DNA of 64,000 bases from Avena insularis (Eukaryota; Streptophyta; Magnoliopsida; Poales; Poaceae), in contig CM042687.1 in NCBI GenBank assembly GCA_023614405.1, positions 69,856,992 through 69,920,991 on the forward strand. The letters are read 5' to 3'. Below the pieces are notes generated by a model, which did not search any database, was not told the origin of the DNA, and worked only from the letters and a program-made list of their open reading frames with translations. The translations under genes and the position numbers were made by a program. This document shows, in pieces, positions 25,933-36,990 of this stretch; position 1 is the first letter of the stretch; each line of letters starts with the position of its first letter.

Positions 25933-26718
25933 CTAGTTTTGGGTTACTATAAGTTCTCTCATGTTGTCCTCTTGGTTGTTGTTGTTGTCATCCTTGATGT
26001 TGTAGTCTCTTGGAGAAGTCATCTGTTTGGGTTGGATTGGGATTAGAATAGGCAAAATATTTCTAAGGGAATAATTCTAATCACACACATCACAATTCAC
26101 ACAAGCAATGTGCAAGCAATCACGAACAAACATTCCACTCAAACAACAAAGTTCAAGCACATTTTTAGGCAACCAAAAATATTTTTGTTACACCACATAA
26201 GTTGGTGGGTTTAATTTAAACTAAACATGGTGGTCTATCTATATGGTTCACTTGTGGTCTTTCCATCCTTCTTGGTTGATTCCCCTTGAACAAGATGTTT
26301 GTATCCTTAGAGAATTTCTTGCATCTTGGTCTCAAACTTCAAGGTGATGATGGTTCCTTCTAAGTTGTATTTCCTCAGTCTTCAAGTCTTGAGTAAGATT
26401 CCTTGTCTCACTTGTAGTCCTTAGTGATATCCAAGGTTGAAGTCCTTGGTGAAAATGTTGAAGATGTTGAAGTCATTAGAGTTGAAGATGTTGAAGTCAT
26501 TAGAGTTGATGAAGTCCTTTGTACATGGTGAAGTCTTTGGCCATGGGAAAGGCTTTGTCCATCAAGCTGAAATAGAAGAGATGTAGAATCAAAACCAAAA
26601 TGGTTGAGGAAAGAGTTTACAAGATTGTTTGTAAATAAGTTTTGGAACAAATACAACTCCTATTTTTCTAAGGGGTTTTGTCCAATCCTAGGTTTACAAA
26701 TCCTACAGGCAACACAAT
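25933..26718 (-). other. Leader of the minus-strand gypsy fragment
   Basis: Sequence between the primer binding site and the zinc-knuckle ORF. It contains a short tandem repeat near 26452-26515 built from GTTGAAGATGTTGAAGTCAT-like units. No other frame is convincing. Confidence 0.5.
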
Positions 26719-26730
26719 GCTCTGATACCA
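26719..26730 (-). other. Primer binding site, minus strand
   Basis: GCTCTGATACCA on the plus strand is the reverse complement of TGGTATCAGAGC and lies two bases from the LTR terminus at 26733. It identifies 26733-28624 as a 5' LTR in minus orientation. Confidence 0.85.
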
Positions 26731-26732
26731 TC

Positions 26733-28624
26733 TGTAAGATCCCTCCTTTATAAAGGAAAAGGATCCCTGTGATTGCAATGCTAGTCCCTGGATCAATAGC
26801 TAGCATCCACAGTTAAGATGTAATATCAAGAAACAAAGGTCATAATACAGCTTTATAACCAGGAATAAAATAATTTATTACATCTTACATAGCTCATTTG
26901 GCTATTACATTACATTGCAGCAGAATATCTATAAGCATGGGGTCCTTCATCTTCAAAGTGCCACAGGCATACATGTTGGTTGTAGACTTGTAATCCTAAT
27001 CATTAAACTTCACTAATATCAAACAAACCTGCAACATAACAAGTTACAGCCACAAGGCTCAATACATTTGAATTGTATTGGCAAGTGATACTATGGTAGT
27101 ATAGTGGAGCCTATCATCTATATGCATTTGGCTAAGTGGAGCTTAGGCTTGCTTTGCTCAAAATAGATTTTCCTTATCAATTGAGAACACTGAGTTTTTG
27201 TTTGACAAAAATCTTTCCCAAGGCATCCCCAATAGAAATTGGTGATCCTTTCAACCCTTGTTCACCCACAAGTTTTTAACTTAGAAATTTGGATGATGAG
27301 ATTCTTGATAGCTTCCATGTCTTGATGCTCAAATTGTCCTTTGCCAGGGATATGGCTAAGTACTTAGATTTTACACTCTGCAGAGGTGGTGCACTTTCCC
27401 CACAAGACTTGGTTTCCCAAGACAAGATCTTTTAGAAGCCTTCCCTTAGACCAAAATGGACGCGCTCCAACCTATCATTCCCCTACCACCAACTGTCCAT
27501 TTGGCTAAGTTCTTGCAACCTATATGATCCAGGCAGAGCCCATAATGCCAAGTGGTTGCACTTGAAGCTTCTCAACATTTGACATCTCAAATCTCTTTGT
27601 TCCTGGGTGGCCATCTACAAGTGAGATACACAAGGTAAACCATAGAAATGGGCCTTGTGAACCACTCAACACAAACCATTCCTTCCATTCCACCCAGGTG
27701 ATTCATTCACTTAGTTGTTTTATTAAACAATACACTAGTCCTCAGACTTAGAATTTTTTCATAGTAAGAATATATATTCCACCCTTGTTTTCTATTAGCT
27801 AAGGTAATCATGATAGTAGTAGGAATACTAACTTAGGAAAATTTCTACTAAGGTTTCATCTACTAGGATTTCCCATGGCATGGTTTATACTTAGCAAAAT
27901 TCCATGCAAGTCTTACTTAGAAATATCACTAATGCATAGTGAAAATAATGGGACAAAAGTATGAAGCATCACTTGCCTTTTTGGTAGAGAGTATAAGTTC
28001 ACTTCCTTGTTCGTTGCAATGTTCACTCACTTCAAATCACTACAATTCAATCAAGCAAACAACATTTCAATCTACCATTCAAGCAATTCATCACATAAAA
28101 TGCTAAAAACAAAGCAATGCATGCAAGCATGCAAAAGATTGTTTTATTTGTAAAAGTGGTTTCTAATGGTTCATAAACATTTGAAAACACCTAATGGTCA
28201 TTTTATAAAGTGGCAAAATCATTTGTATAAGATTTTTCTTCATAAACCATTTTTAGAACAAGGTATCATTTTATGTGGTGTAGAAATGTTTTCAATAAGG
28301 CATTAATCTATAGGGTTCACAAAATATGTTTTCAAACCATAAAATCTTGTGTTTAGGGTCAGAGAGTTTATTTCCAAAACATTCCTCAAAGGTTTTCTTC
28401 CAAAACCATTTTTAATAATTAAACCATATTTTTATTTGACTAGAATTGGTTTAAATCCAAGATTCATTCTTTTGTTTCACCAAATACATTTTTGAAACCA
28501 CAATTTGTTTCCTAGGGTCAGTAGGTTCAAAACAAACCATTTGCCAAAGATTTTATCCCCAAAATCATTTTATAATAATTTTTATAACCTAAACAAGCAT
28601 ACATAAGTTTCTTCAAAAACAAAC
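26733..28624 (-). repeat. 5' LTR of minus-strand gypsy fragment, 5'-truncated
   Basis: On the minus strand it ends GGAGGGATCTTACA next to the primer binding site. Its far end at about 28624 is cut within the LTR, where another LTR terminus starts. The part 27793-28624 pairs with 24768-25602 as an inverted repeat. Confidence 0.82.
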
Positions 28625-28627
28625 ATC

Positions 28628-29867
28628 TGTAAGGTTCCCAACCTTTAATAAGGTAGAGATCCCTGTGTTTACAATGCTAGTCCCTGGATCAATAGCTAGC
28701 ATCCACAGTTAAGATGTAATATCAAGAAACAAAGGTCATAATACAACTTTATAACCAGGAATAACATAATTTATTACATCTTACATAGCTCATTCAGCTA
28801 TTACATTACATTGCAGCAGAATATCTATAAGCATGGGGTCCTTCATCTTCAAAGTGCTACAGGCAGACATGTTGGTTATAGACTTGTAATCCTACTTCAC
28901 TAATATCAAACAAAACCTGCAACATAACAAGTTACAGCCACAAGGGTCAATACATTTGAATTGTATTGGCAAGTGATACTATGGTAGTATAGTGGAGTCT
29001 ATCAACTATATGCATTTGGCTAAGTGGAGCTTAGGCTTGCTTTGCTCAAAATAGATTTTCCTTATCATTTGAAAACACTAAGTTTTTGCTTGACAAAAAT
29101 GATCTTTCCCAAGGAACCACCAATAGAAATTGGTGAACCTTAAACCCTTGTTCAACCACAAGTTTTTAACTTAGAAATTTGGATGATGAGATTCTTGATT
29201 GCTTCCATGTCTTGATGCTCAAATTGTCCTTTGCCAGGGACATGGCTAAGTACTTAGATTTTTCACTCTGCAGAGGTGGTGCACTTTCCCCACAAGACTT
29301 GGTTTCACCAAGACAAGATCTTTCAGAAGCCTTCCCTTAGACCAAATGGACGCGCTCCAACCTATCATTCCCACTACCACCAACTGTCCAAATGGCTAAG
29401 TTCTAGCAACCTATGTGATCTAGGCAAAGCCCATATTGCCAAGTGGCTGCACTTGAAGCTTCTCAACATTTGACATCTCAAATCTCTTTGTTCCTGGGTG
29501 GCCATCCACAAGTGAGATACACAAGGTAAACCATAGAAATGGGCCTTGTGAACCACTCAAAACAAACCATTCCTTCCATTCCACCCAGGTGATTCATTCA
29601 CTTAGTTGTTTTATTAAACAAAACACAAGTCCTCTGACTTAGAAATTTTCCATAGTATGAATATATATTCCACCCTTGTTTTCTATTAGATAAGCTAAGC
29701 ATGAAAGTAATAGGAATCTTAACTTAGGAAATTTCTACTAAGGTTTCATCTACTAGGATTTCCCATAGCATGGTTTATACTTAGAAAAATTCCATGCAAG
29801 TCATACTTAGAAATATCACTAATGCATAGTGAAAATAATGGGATAAAAGTATGAAGCATCACTTGCC
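28628..29867 (-). repeat. Second minus-strand gypsy LTR fragment (3' part)
   Basis: It matches about 26733-27970 over its full length, with the same orientation and the same terminal TG on the plus strand at 28628-28629. It has a variant terminus (TGTAAGGTTCCCAACC instead of TGTAAGATCCCTCC). It ends at 29867 in the sequence ATCACTTGCC, which is also the first 10 bases of the following plus-strand piece. Confidence 0.8.
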
Positions 29868-30214
29868 AATACAATTCAAATGTATCGACCCTTGTGGCTG
29901 TAACTTGTGATGTTGCAGGTTTGTTTGATATTAGTGAAGTTTAATGATTAGGATTACAAGTCTACAACCAACATGTCTGCTTGTGGCACTTTGAAGAGGA
30001 AGGACCCCATGCTTATAGATATTCTATTGCAATGTAATGTAATAGCAAAATGAGCTATGTAAGATGTAATAAATTATTTTATTCCTGGTTATAAAGCTGT
30101 ATTATGACCTTTGTTTCTTGATATTACATCTTAACTGTGGATGCTAGCTATTGATCCAGGGACTAGCATTGCAATCACAGGGATCCTTTTCCTTTATAAA
30201 GGAGGGATCTTACA
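29858..30214 (+). repeat. Gypsy LTR terminal fragment, plus strand
   Basis: From ATCACTTGCCAATAC to the LTR terminus GGAGGGATCTTACA. It matches the ends of the gypsy 1 LTR (20175-20514). Its last A doubles as the A of the copia B gag ATG. Confidence 0.82.
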
Positions 30215-33200
30215 TGGCACCACCTCCTTTTAATTTCAATGTGTTCATGGAGAAAGAGAAACTTGCAATGAACGGTAGCAACTTTACCGAATGGGCCATG
30301 AATTTGAGGATTCTCCTCTCTGCTGCACAAAACCAATATGTGCTAGAAGCGTCGCTAGGCCCCCCACCTTTTAAGGATGCCCCTGACGAGGAGAAGAATG
30401 TCTATCAGACACTTCAGGAGGACCACAACTTAGTTCATTGCGGCATATTGTATGGGCTAGAGCCGAAACTTCGAAAGCGTTTCGAAAACGGCAATGCATT
30501 TGATACAATGGGTGAGTTGAAAATGATTTTCGACACACATGCTGCTGTAGAGAGCTACAATGCTTCAGAAAAGTTCTTTAGTTGCATGATGGAAGAGCAC
30601 AACTCCGTTAGTGAGCATGTACTCGAGATGTCGGGTTACTCCTATAAGCTTGTGTCCTTGGGAATATCGATTCCCATTGACTTAGGCATCCATCGTGTTT
30701 TGCAGTCTCTGCCACCTTGCTATAAGAGCTTCGTGATGAACTATAATATGCAAGGCATGAAGAAGTCTCTTCCCGAGCTTCTGTAAATGCTTAAAACTGC
30801 AAAAGTGGAGATCAAAAAGGAACATCAAGTGTTGATGATCAATAGAACACTAGTTTCAAGAAAGACAAGAAGGGAAAACGAAAGGGAAGTAAGGGCGGCA
30901 AGCCGGTTGCCGTGCCTGAAAAGAAACCCCGAGTTGGACCTAAGTCTGATACCGAGTGCTACTATTGTAAGGGGACTGGCCACTGGAAGCGCAATTGCCC
31001 CAAGTATTTGGCAAACAAAAAGGCCGGCAAGGCAAACAAAGGTATATATGATATACATGTTATTGATGTGTACTTGACTAGTGCTCGCAGTAGCACCTGG
31101 GTATTTGATACTGGTTCAGTTGCTAATATTTGTAACTCGAATTAGGGGTTGCGGAACAAGCGACCGCTGGCAAGGGGTGAGGTTAAGATGCGTGTCGGCA
31201 ATGGATCAAGTGTTGATGTGATCGTCGTTGGAACGCTGCCTCTCCATTTGCGATCGAGATTAGTAATAAACTTGAAGAATTGTTATCTGGTGCCAGCACT
31301 GAGCATGAACATTGTATCTGGATCGTGTTTGATGCGAAGTGGTTATTCATTTAAATCCGAGAACAATGGTTATTCTATTTATATGAATGAAATCTTTTAT
31401 GGTCATGCACCGATGATGAATGGTTTATTTCTTTTGGATCTCGATAATAATGTTACACATATTCATAATGTTGATGCTAAAAGAATTAAACTAAATGATG
31501 ATATATCCGCATATATGTAGCAGTGCCATCTAGGTCATATTGGCGTTAAACGCATGAAGAAGCTCCATTCGGATGGACTTTTGGAATCACTTGATTTTAA
31601 ATCATTTGATACATGTGAGCCATGCCTTATGGGCAAGATGACTAGAACGTCGTTTTTCGGTTCAATGGAACGGGTAACAGATTTATTGGAAATCATACAT
31701 TCCGATGTATGTGGTCTAATGAGTGTGTCGGTGCGAGGTGGATATCGTTATTTTGTTACTTTTACGGATAATTTGATTAGATACGGTTATATCTACTTGA
31801 TGAAACACAAGTCTGAAACATTTGAAAAGTTCAAGGAATTTCAGAATGAAGTGGAAAATCATCGTAATAGAAAGATCAAATTTCTACGGTCCGACCGTGG
31901 AGGTGAGTATCTAAGTTATGAGTTTAGCAATCACATGAAAGAGTGTGGTTGTTTCACAACTCACACCTGCCAGAACACCACAATAAAATGGTGTGTCATA
32001 ACGTTGTAATCGTACTTTATTAGATATGCTTCGATCTATGATGTCTCTGACGGACTTGCCGTTGTTATTTTGGGGTTATGCACTAGAAACTGCTGCATTC
32101 ACTTTAAACCGGGCACCATATAAATCCGTTGAAAAGACACCGTATGAATTGTGGTTTGGAAACAAACCTAAGCTGTCATTTCTTAAAGTTTGGGGATGCG
32201 ATGTTTATGTGAAGAAACTTCAACCGGGTAAACTCGAACCCAAAGCGGAAAAATGCGTCTTCATAGGATACCCTAAGGAAACTATTGGGTATTCCTTCTA
32301 TCACAGATCCGAGGGCAAGGTTTTTGTTGCCAAGAATGGATCCTTTCTAGAGAAAGAGTTTCTCATGAAAGGTGTGAGTAGTCAGAAGGTAGAACTCGAA
32401 GAGGTTATTGAACCATCTCTTCAAAGTATGGCGAGTAGCGCAGCGCCGTAAGTCGTTTCGGAGTTGGCTTCACCAGTTGAAGAAGGAACTAATGATAATG
32501 ATCATGAAACTCCGAAAGAGAGTACTACCGAACCTCACAGGTCTAGCAGGACGCGAGCAGCTCCCGAGCTGTACGGAGATCCTATCATGAATTTCATGGT
32601 TGATGAAAATGATGACCCTGCGACGTATGAAGAAGCGATGATGAGCCCGGATTTCAACAAATGGTTAGAAGCCATGAAATCCGAGATGGAATCCATGTAT
32701 GAAAATCAAGTTTGGAACTTGGTGGACTTACTTCGCGACCGAAAGGCCGTGGAGAACAAATGGATTTTCAGAGGAAAACTGATGCTGATGGTAATGTAGC
32801 CGTCTATAAAGCTCGACTTGTCGCAAAGGGGTTTCGACAAATTCAAGGAGTTGACTACGATGAGACATTCTCTCCCGTAGCAATGCTAAAATCAGTTAGG
32901 ATTATGTTAGCAATTGTTGCATATTTCGATTATGAGATATTGGCAGATGGATGTAAAAACCGCGTTTCTCAATGGTAATATTGAAGAAGAGTTGTATATG
33001 ATACATCCAAAGGGTTTTGTCGATCCTAAGTATGCTAACAAGGTGTGCAAGCTTCAGCGATCCATGTATGTATTGAAGCAAGCATCACGAAGTTGGAATC
33101 TCCGCTTTGATGAGGTGATCAAAGAGTTTGGATTTGTCCAAACTTATGGAGAAGCTTGTATTTACAAGAAAGGGAGTGGGAGCAATGTGGCATTTCCGAT

Positions 33201-34188
33201 ACTATATGTGGATGACATATTATTGATCGGAAATGATATAGATCTTTTAAACAGTGTTAAAAGTTATCTAAACAGCAAATTTTCAATGAAGGACCTAGGT
33301 GAAGCGTCATACATATTAGGCATAAAGATATATAGAGATAGATCTAGGCGCCTAATAGGGCTATCGCAAAGTACATACCTTGATAAGATTTTAAAGAAAT
33401 TTAAAATGGAAGATAGTAAGAAGGGGTTCTTACCTATGACACAAGGCACGACATTGAGTAAGACTCAAAGTCCAGCTACGGCGGAAGAAAGAGAGAAAAT
33501 GTACAAAGTCCCCTATGCTTCAGCCATAGGCTCTATAATGTACGCCATGCTATGTACAAGACCGGATGTGGCACATGCTATTAGTTTGACTAGTAGGTAC
33601 CAATCGGATCAAGGTTCGGAACTCTGAAAAGGGGTCAAGAATATCCTTAAGTACTTGCGAAGAACTAAGGATATGTTTCTTATATACGGAGGTGAAGAAG
33701 AGCTCGTCGCTAAGTGTTATGTCGACGCTAGTTTTGACACCGATCCGGATGACTCTAAGTCTCAATCCGGATACGTATTTATCATGAATGGAGGAGCGGT
33801 TAGTTGGAGGAGTTCCAAACAACCTGTGGTGGCGGGATCAACGACGGAGGCTGAATATGTTGCTGCTTCGGAATCGGCTCGGGAAGCAGTTTGGATGAAG
33901 GAGTTCATATCCGAACTAGGTGTGGTTGCAAACGCGTTGGACCCAATGGTGATCTATTATGACAATAATGGTGCCATTGCCAATGCCAAAGAGCCAAGGT
34001 CTCACAAGCATTCCAAGCATATTAAGCGCTGGTTTCACTCCATCCGCGAGCATGTCAAGGATGGAGATATAAAGATTTGTAAAGTACATACGGATCTCAA
34101 TGTAGCAGATCCGTTGACTAAAACTCTCCCTAGAGAAAAACATGATCCACACCAGAACTCCATGGGTGTTAGATACATCACTATGTAA
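30214..34188 (+). pseudogene. Copia B gag-pol polyprotein, disrupted
   Basis: Gag starts at ATG 30214 (MAPPPFNFNVFMEKEKLAMN) in the UBN2/gag family style. It continues through the CCHC knuckle CYYCKGTGHWKRNC near 30958, protease FDTGS near 31107, GAG-pre-integrase, integrase (HSDVCG near 31700, SDRGGEY), RT with YVDD near 33208, and RNase H (CYVDASFDTD near 33717) to TAA 34186-34188. Lesions are TAA 30784-30786, a frameshift near 30850, TAG 31143-31145, TAG 31518-31520, a two-base deletion near 31947, TAA 32449-32451, a one-base loss near 32770, a one-base gain near 32940 and TGA 33625-33627. The frame 33655-34188 (177 codons, RNase H) is intact. Confidence 0.92.
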
Positions 34189-34220
34189 CTAGATTATTGT
34201 CTCTAGTCCAAGTGGGAGAC

Positions 34221-35877
34221 TGAAGGGAATATGCCCTGAGAGGCAATAATAAAGTGTTTATTATGTGTATTCCAATTATATGATAGATGTTTATTTTGCA
34301 TGCTATAATTGTATTAATACGGAAACATTAATACATGTGTGTTTAATAAACAAACAGAAAGTTCCTACTTATGCCTCTCTCATAAACTAGTTCGTTGATT
34401 AACAAGATGATCACAGTTTCCTGGTCATAGACATTGGATGTTGTTAATAACGAGATCACAGCATTAGTGTAATGATGTGATGAACATTCATTCGAAGTAT
34501 AGCATTACGAGCAAAGTCATTGAGTTTATATTGCTATAAACAACTTACGAAGTGATCCTAATCCTTAGACCATGAGATCATGCCAATCACTAACACCGAA
34601 AGAGTTTTTTGTTGACATCAAACGTCTCACAGTAACTGGGTGATTAGAAAGATGGCTTCAAAGCTACTAAAGTGTTATGTTGAGACTCATGGATCAAGAG
34701 TGGAATTTGTTCATCCCGATGACGAATAGATATACTCTGGGCCCTCTCGGTGATATCACATTGGTTAGCTTGCAAGCAAGTGATTTGATCACTAGAATGT
34801 TATATCATGGGAACGAGAAAAGAGTGCATGTCAGTAACGAGATCAAACTAGGTATGGAGAGACCGATGATCGAATCTCGGACATGTAATATATCGTAAAA
34901 CAAAGGGATTAAGATACAAGCGTAAAAGGTTCCGACGATCACAGGAAAGGCATCGTTGAATGTGTGGGAGTCAGTATGGATCTCCAGGTCCCGCTACTGA
35001 TTATTGATCGGAGAAAGGTCTCGATCATATCCGCATTATTTGCGAACTGTAGGGTGCACACTTAAGGGACACTCACATCCAGTTGGAGCAAATGTTTCAT
35101 GCCGGAAAGAATAAACAAGCGCAGGAATATATTTCACTAGATACCGAAACAGGTTTTCGGGTGAAATTGCAGAAAGTGTTTTTGCATGTGAAATAGAATT
35201 CTAGCAAGGGGTTATATGTGAATGTTTTTCATTAAAGTAATTAATAAAATTCTGATTAAATAAAAAGAGTTTTATTTAATGAGAGTTTGCATTAAATTTG
35301 GTGGAAATTTAATTGCAAGTTTGGGTGGGATTTTGAGTGGAGGAAATTGAAAGGGTTCTTGTGAGTGGAGTGTCCACCCACATGAATGAAGGAGGGGAGG
35401 GGGCAGCCCCCATGGCTGGCGGCCATCCCCTTGGGTGCCCCCCTCATCCTATAAAAGGCACCCCCTCTCCTTTGTCTCACTCACACCTCCTCGTGAAGGA
35501 TCTCTCTCCCCCTCTAGAATATATCCCCCATGGTCTCGGACTAGCGAGATACATGTTCCCGGTGGCTATTCGGCAAGAAAGGGTTATGCTTCCGCTGCAT
35601 CGCTGGAGCGAGGAGGCGGAGGTTGCTCGGTATCTTGTACGTGTGTGCGAAAGCGATCTTGGCTGCTGCTTTGCGGCGCTAGGACTTCCTCTCGATCTTG
35701 AGATCGGCAAGAGATCGTCTACATCAACCAGGAGTTCAACTCGTTAAGCTTTGTCGGTCTTTAAGGGTATGTTCTCTACGGATATACAGCCGTCCGTTGT
35801 TTGTATCTAGTAGATAGATCTTGGTACATAGTTCCCATCGTAGGAACAATTTTGTTTTCTATGCTGCGAACCCTACA
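34221..35877 (+). repeat. 3' LTR of copia B
   Basis: TGAAGGGAATATGCCCTGAG to CTGCGAACCCTACA, about 1657 bp, preceded by the purine tract AAGTGGGAGAC. TATA box TATAAAAGG at 35450-35458. Followed by the duplicated CTAAA. Confidence 0.94.
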
Positions 35878-36060
35878 CTAAAGATCTGCACCAGCGGCCA
35901 CGTGTGGCCAGACACGTTTCCCGATTCTTGTCCCGAACCAGGACTAAAGGTCTAGCATGAACCGGGACAAATCGTCGCCCTGCCCCATGCACCGTCGTGG
36001 CCTTACAAACCATGACTAATGTGATCCCTAGTCCCGGTTTGTGAGGGAACCGGGACTGAT
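35878..36060 (-). mobile_element. CACTA element fragment, right part
   Basis: Continuation of the CACTA copy at 20515-21600 across the copia B insertion. It has GACTAAAGGTC, TAGTCCCGGTTTGTG and GAACCGGGACTGATGG in opposed orientations, typical subterminal repeats of this CACTA group. The terminal CACTA motif itself is not visible, so the end near 36060 is approximate. Confidence 0.65.
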
Positions 36061-36990
36061 GGCTCGGGGGTCTATTTACTATATATAATATAAATCATAT
36101 ATAAGACAGTTAGAACACACGCGGTCTATTTACTATATATAAGATATAAATAATCTAAATCATCATATGCTTATCCCAAAATTGAGAATATGCACTACCA
36201 ATTGATAATCTAAATCATTATCTACTTGAATGCGATAGTTTTCTTTGAACTTATGTATACCATAATAATTGAGAATCTCTCCAATATGCAAATATCTCGA
36301 CAAAATCTGAAAAGGAGAGACATTGCCACGGTTAACATAGCATGGATGGGGACAATATTGTGCACTTGATTCAACCATCGCAATTTTGTCTATGCCATAT
36401 GAACCGTGAAATTATCTATCGATTTCAGGGCTACGAGATGAGATATTTGAATAATGCAAAAGTCTAAAGAAGCGAGAATCACTACATATTTAAATATTTC
36501 ATCGATCATGCCAAAGTATAAATAAAGGAGATAATGTGTCACGATTATCTTTGCACTTTGGGGCCACAAGATGAGGTATTTGCATATACTTTGGCCTCAG
36601 ACTTTACCATCACTCTCTAACACACTATCTATAATTTGAGCCCAAATTAATTTCTCTAAAGCATATCTAACATATCTATCTACAATTTGAGCTCAAGTTT
36701 AATATCTCCAAAGTATATATAACATATCTATCAAGAATATGAGCCTAATTTTAATATCTAAGCACTATCTAAAACACTATCAATCTAGAATTTCCAAATT
36801 GCTATTAAAAAGGGACAAGCGGCGGGTGGCTCGTGGAGGACATAGAAGGTGCGGTTGCGGCGGCCGGCGGCGCGGGACAGGGTGGTTGCGTCCACCGATA
36901 GCAGGCGTCGGATGCGAGGCGCAGGCCATGGACACGAGCATTGGTGGGTAGGGAGAAGAGGGATAGAGTCGGATGCGAGACGGAGTCGGG
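36061..36990. other. Gene-free stretch with short repeats
   Basis: An AT-rich part has a duplicated GGTCTATTTACTATATATA (about 36069 and 36124) and three imperfect units of about 51 bp near 36610-36790, marked by the recurring ATTTGAGCYCAA-like core. From 36815 it becomes GC-rich with no convincing frame. A 71-codon minus-strand frame at 36163-36378 is unrecognised and has no supporting context. Confidence 0.5.

Larger units (their letters stand above)
24313..30214. mobile_element. Rearranged cluster of gypsy LTR pieces nested in copia B
   Basis: Four LTR pieces of one gypsy family, related to gypsy 1 in their terminal 450 bp, are arranged plus, minus, minus, plus: 24313-25602 (+), 26733-28624 (-), 28628-29867 (-) and 29858-30214 (+). 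A minus-strand primer binding site, leader and zinc-knuckle ORF lie between the first two (25603-26730). The outer plus pieces look like one LTR whose middle was replaced by the minus-strand block. Both outer ends abut copia B, which resumes at its gag start codon. Confidence 0.8.
21601..35877 (+). mobile_element. Copia LTR retrotransposon B, complete ends, itself interrupted
   Basis: LTRs lie at 21601-23253 and 34221-35877, the primer binding site at 23255, the leader up to about 24312, gag-pol at 30214-34188, and a purine-rich tract at 34211-34220. The direct repeat CTAAA flanks the element on both sides (21596-21600 and 35878-35882), and the flanking DNA joins into one CACTA subterminal region. 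A 5.9 kb block of rearranged gypsy LTR DNA splits the leader from gag. It is the same family as copia A. Confidence 0.94.
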
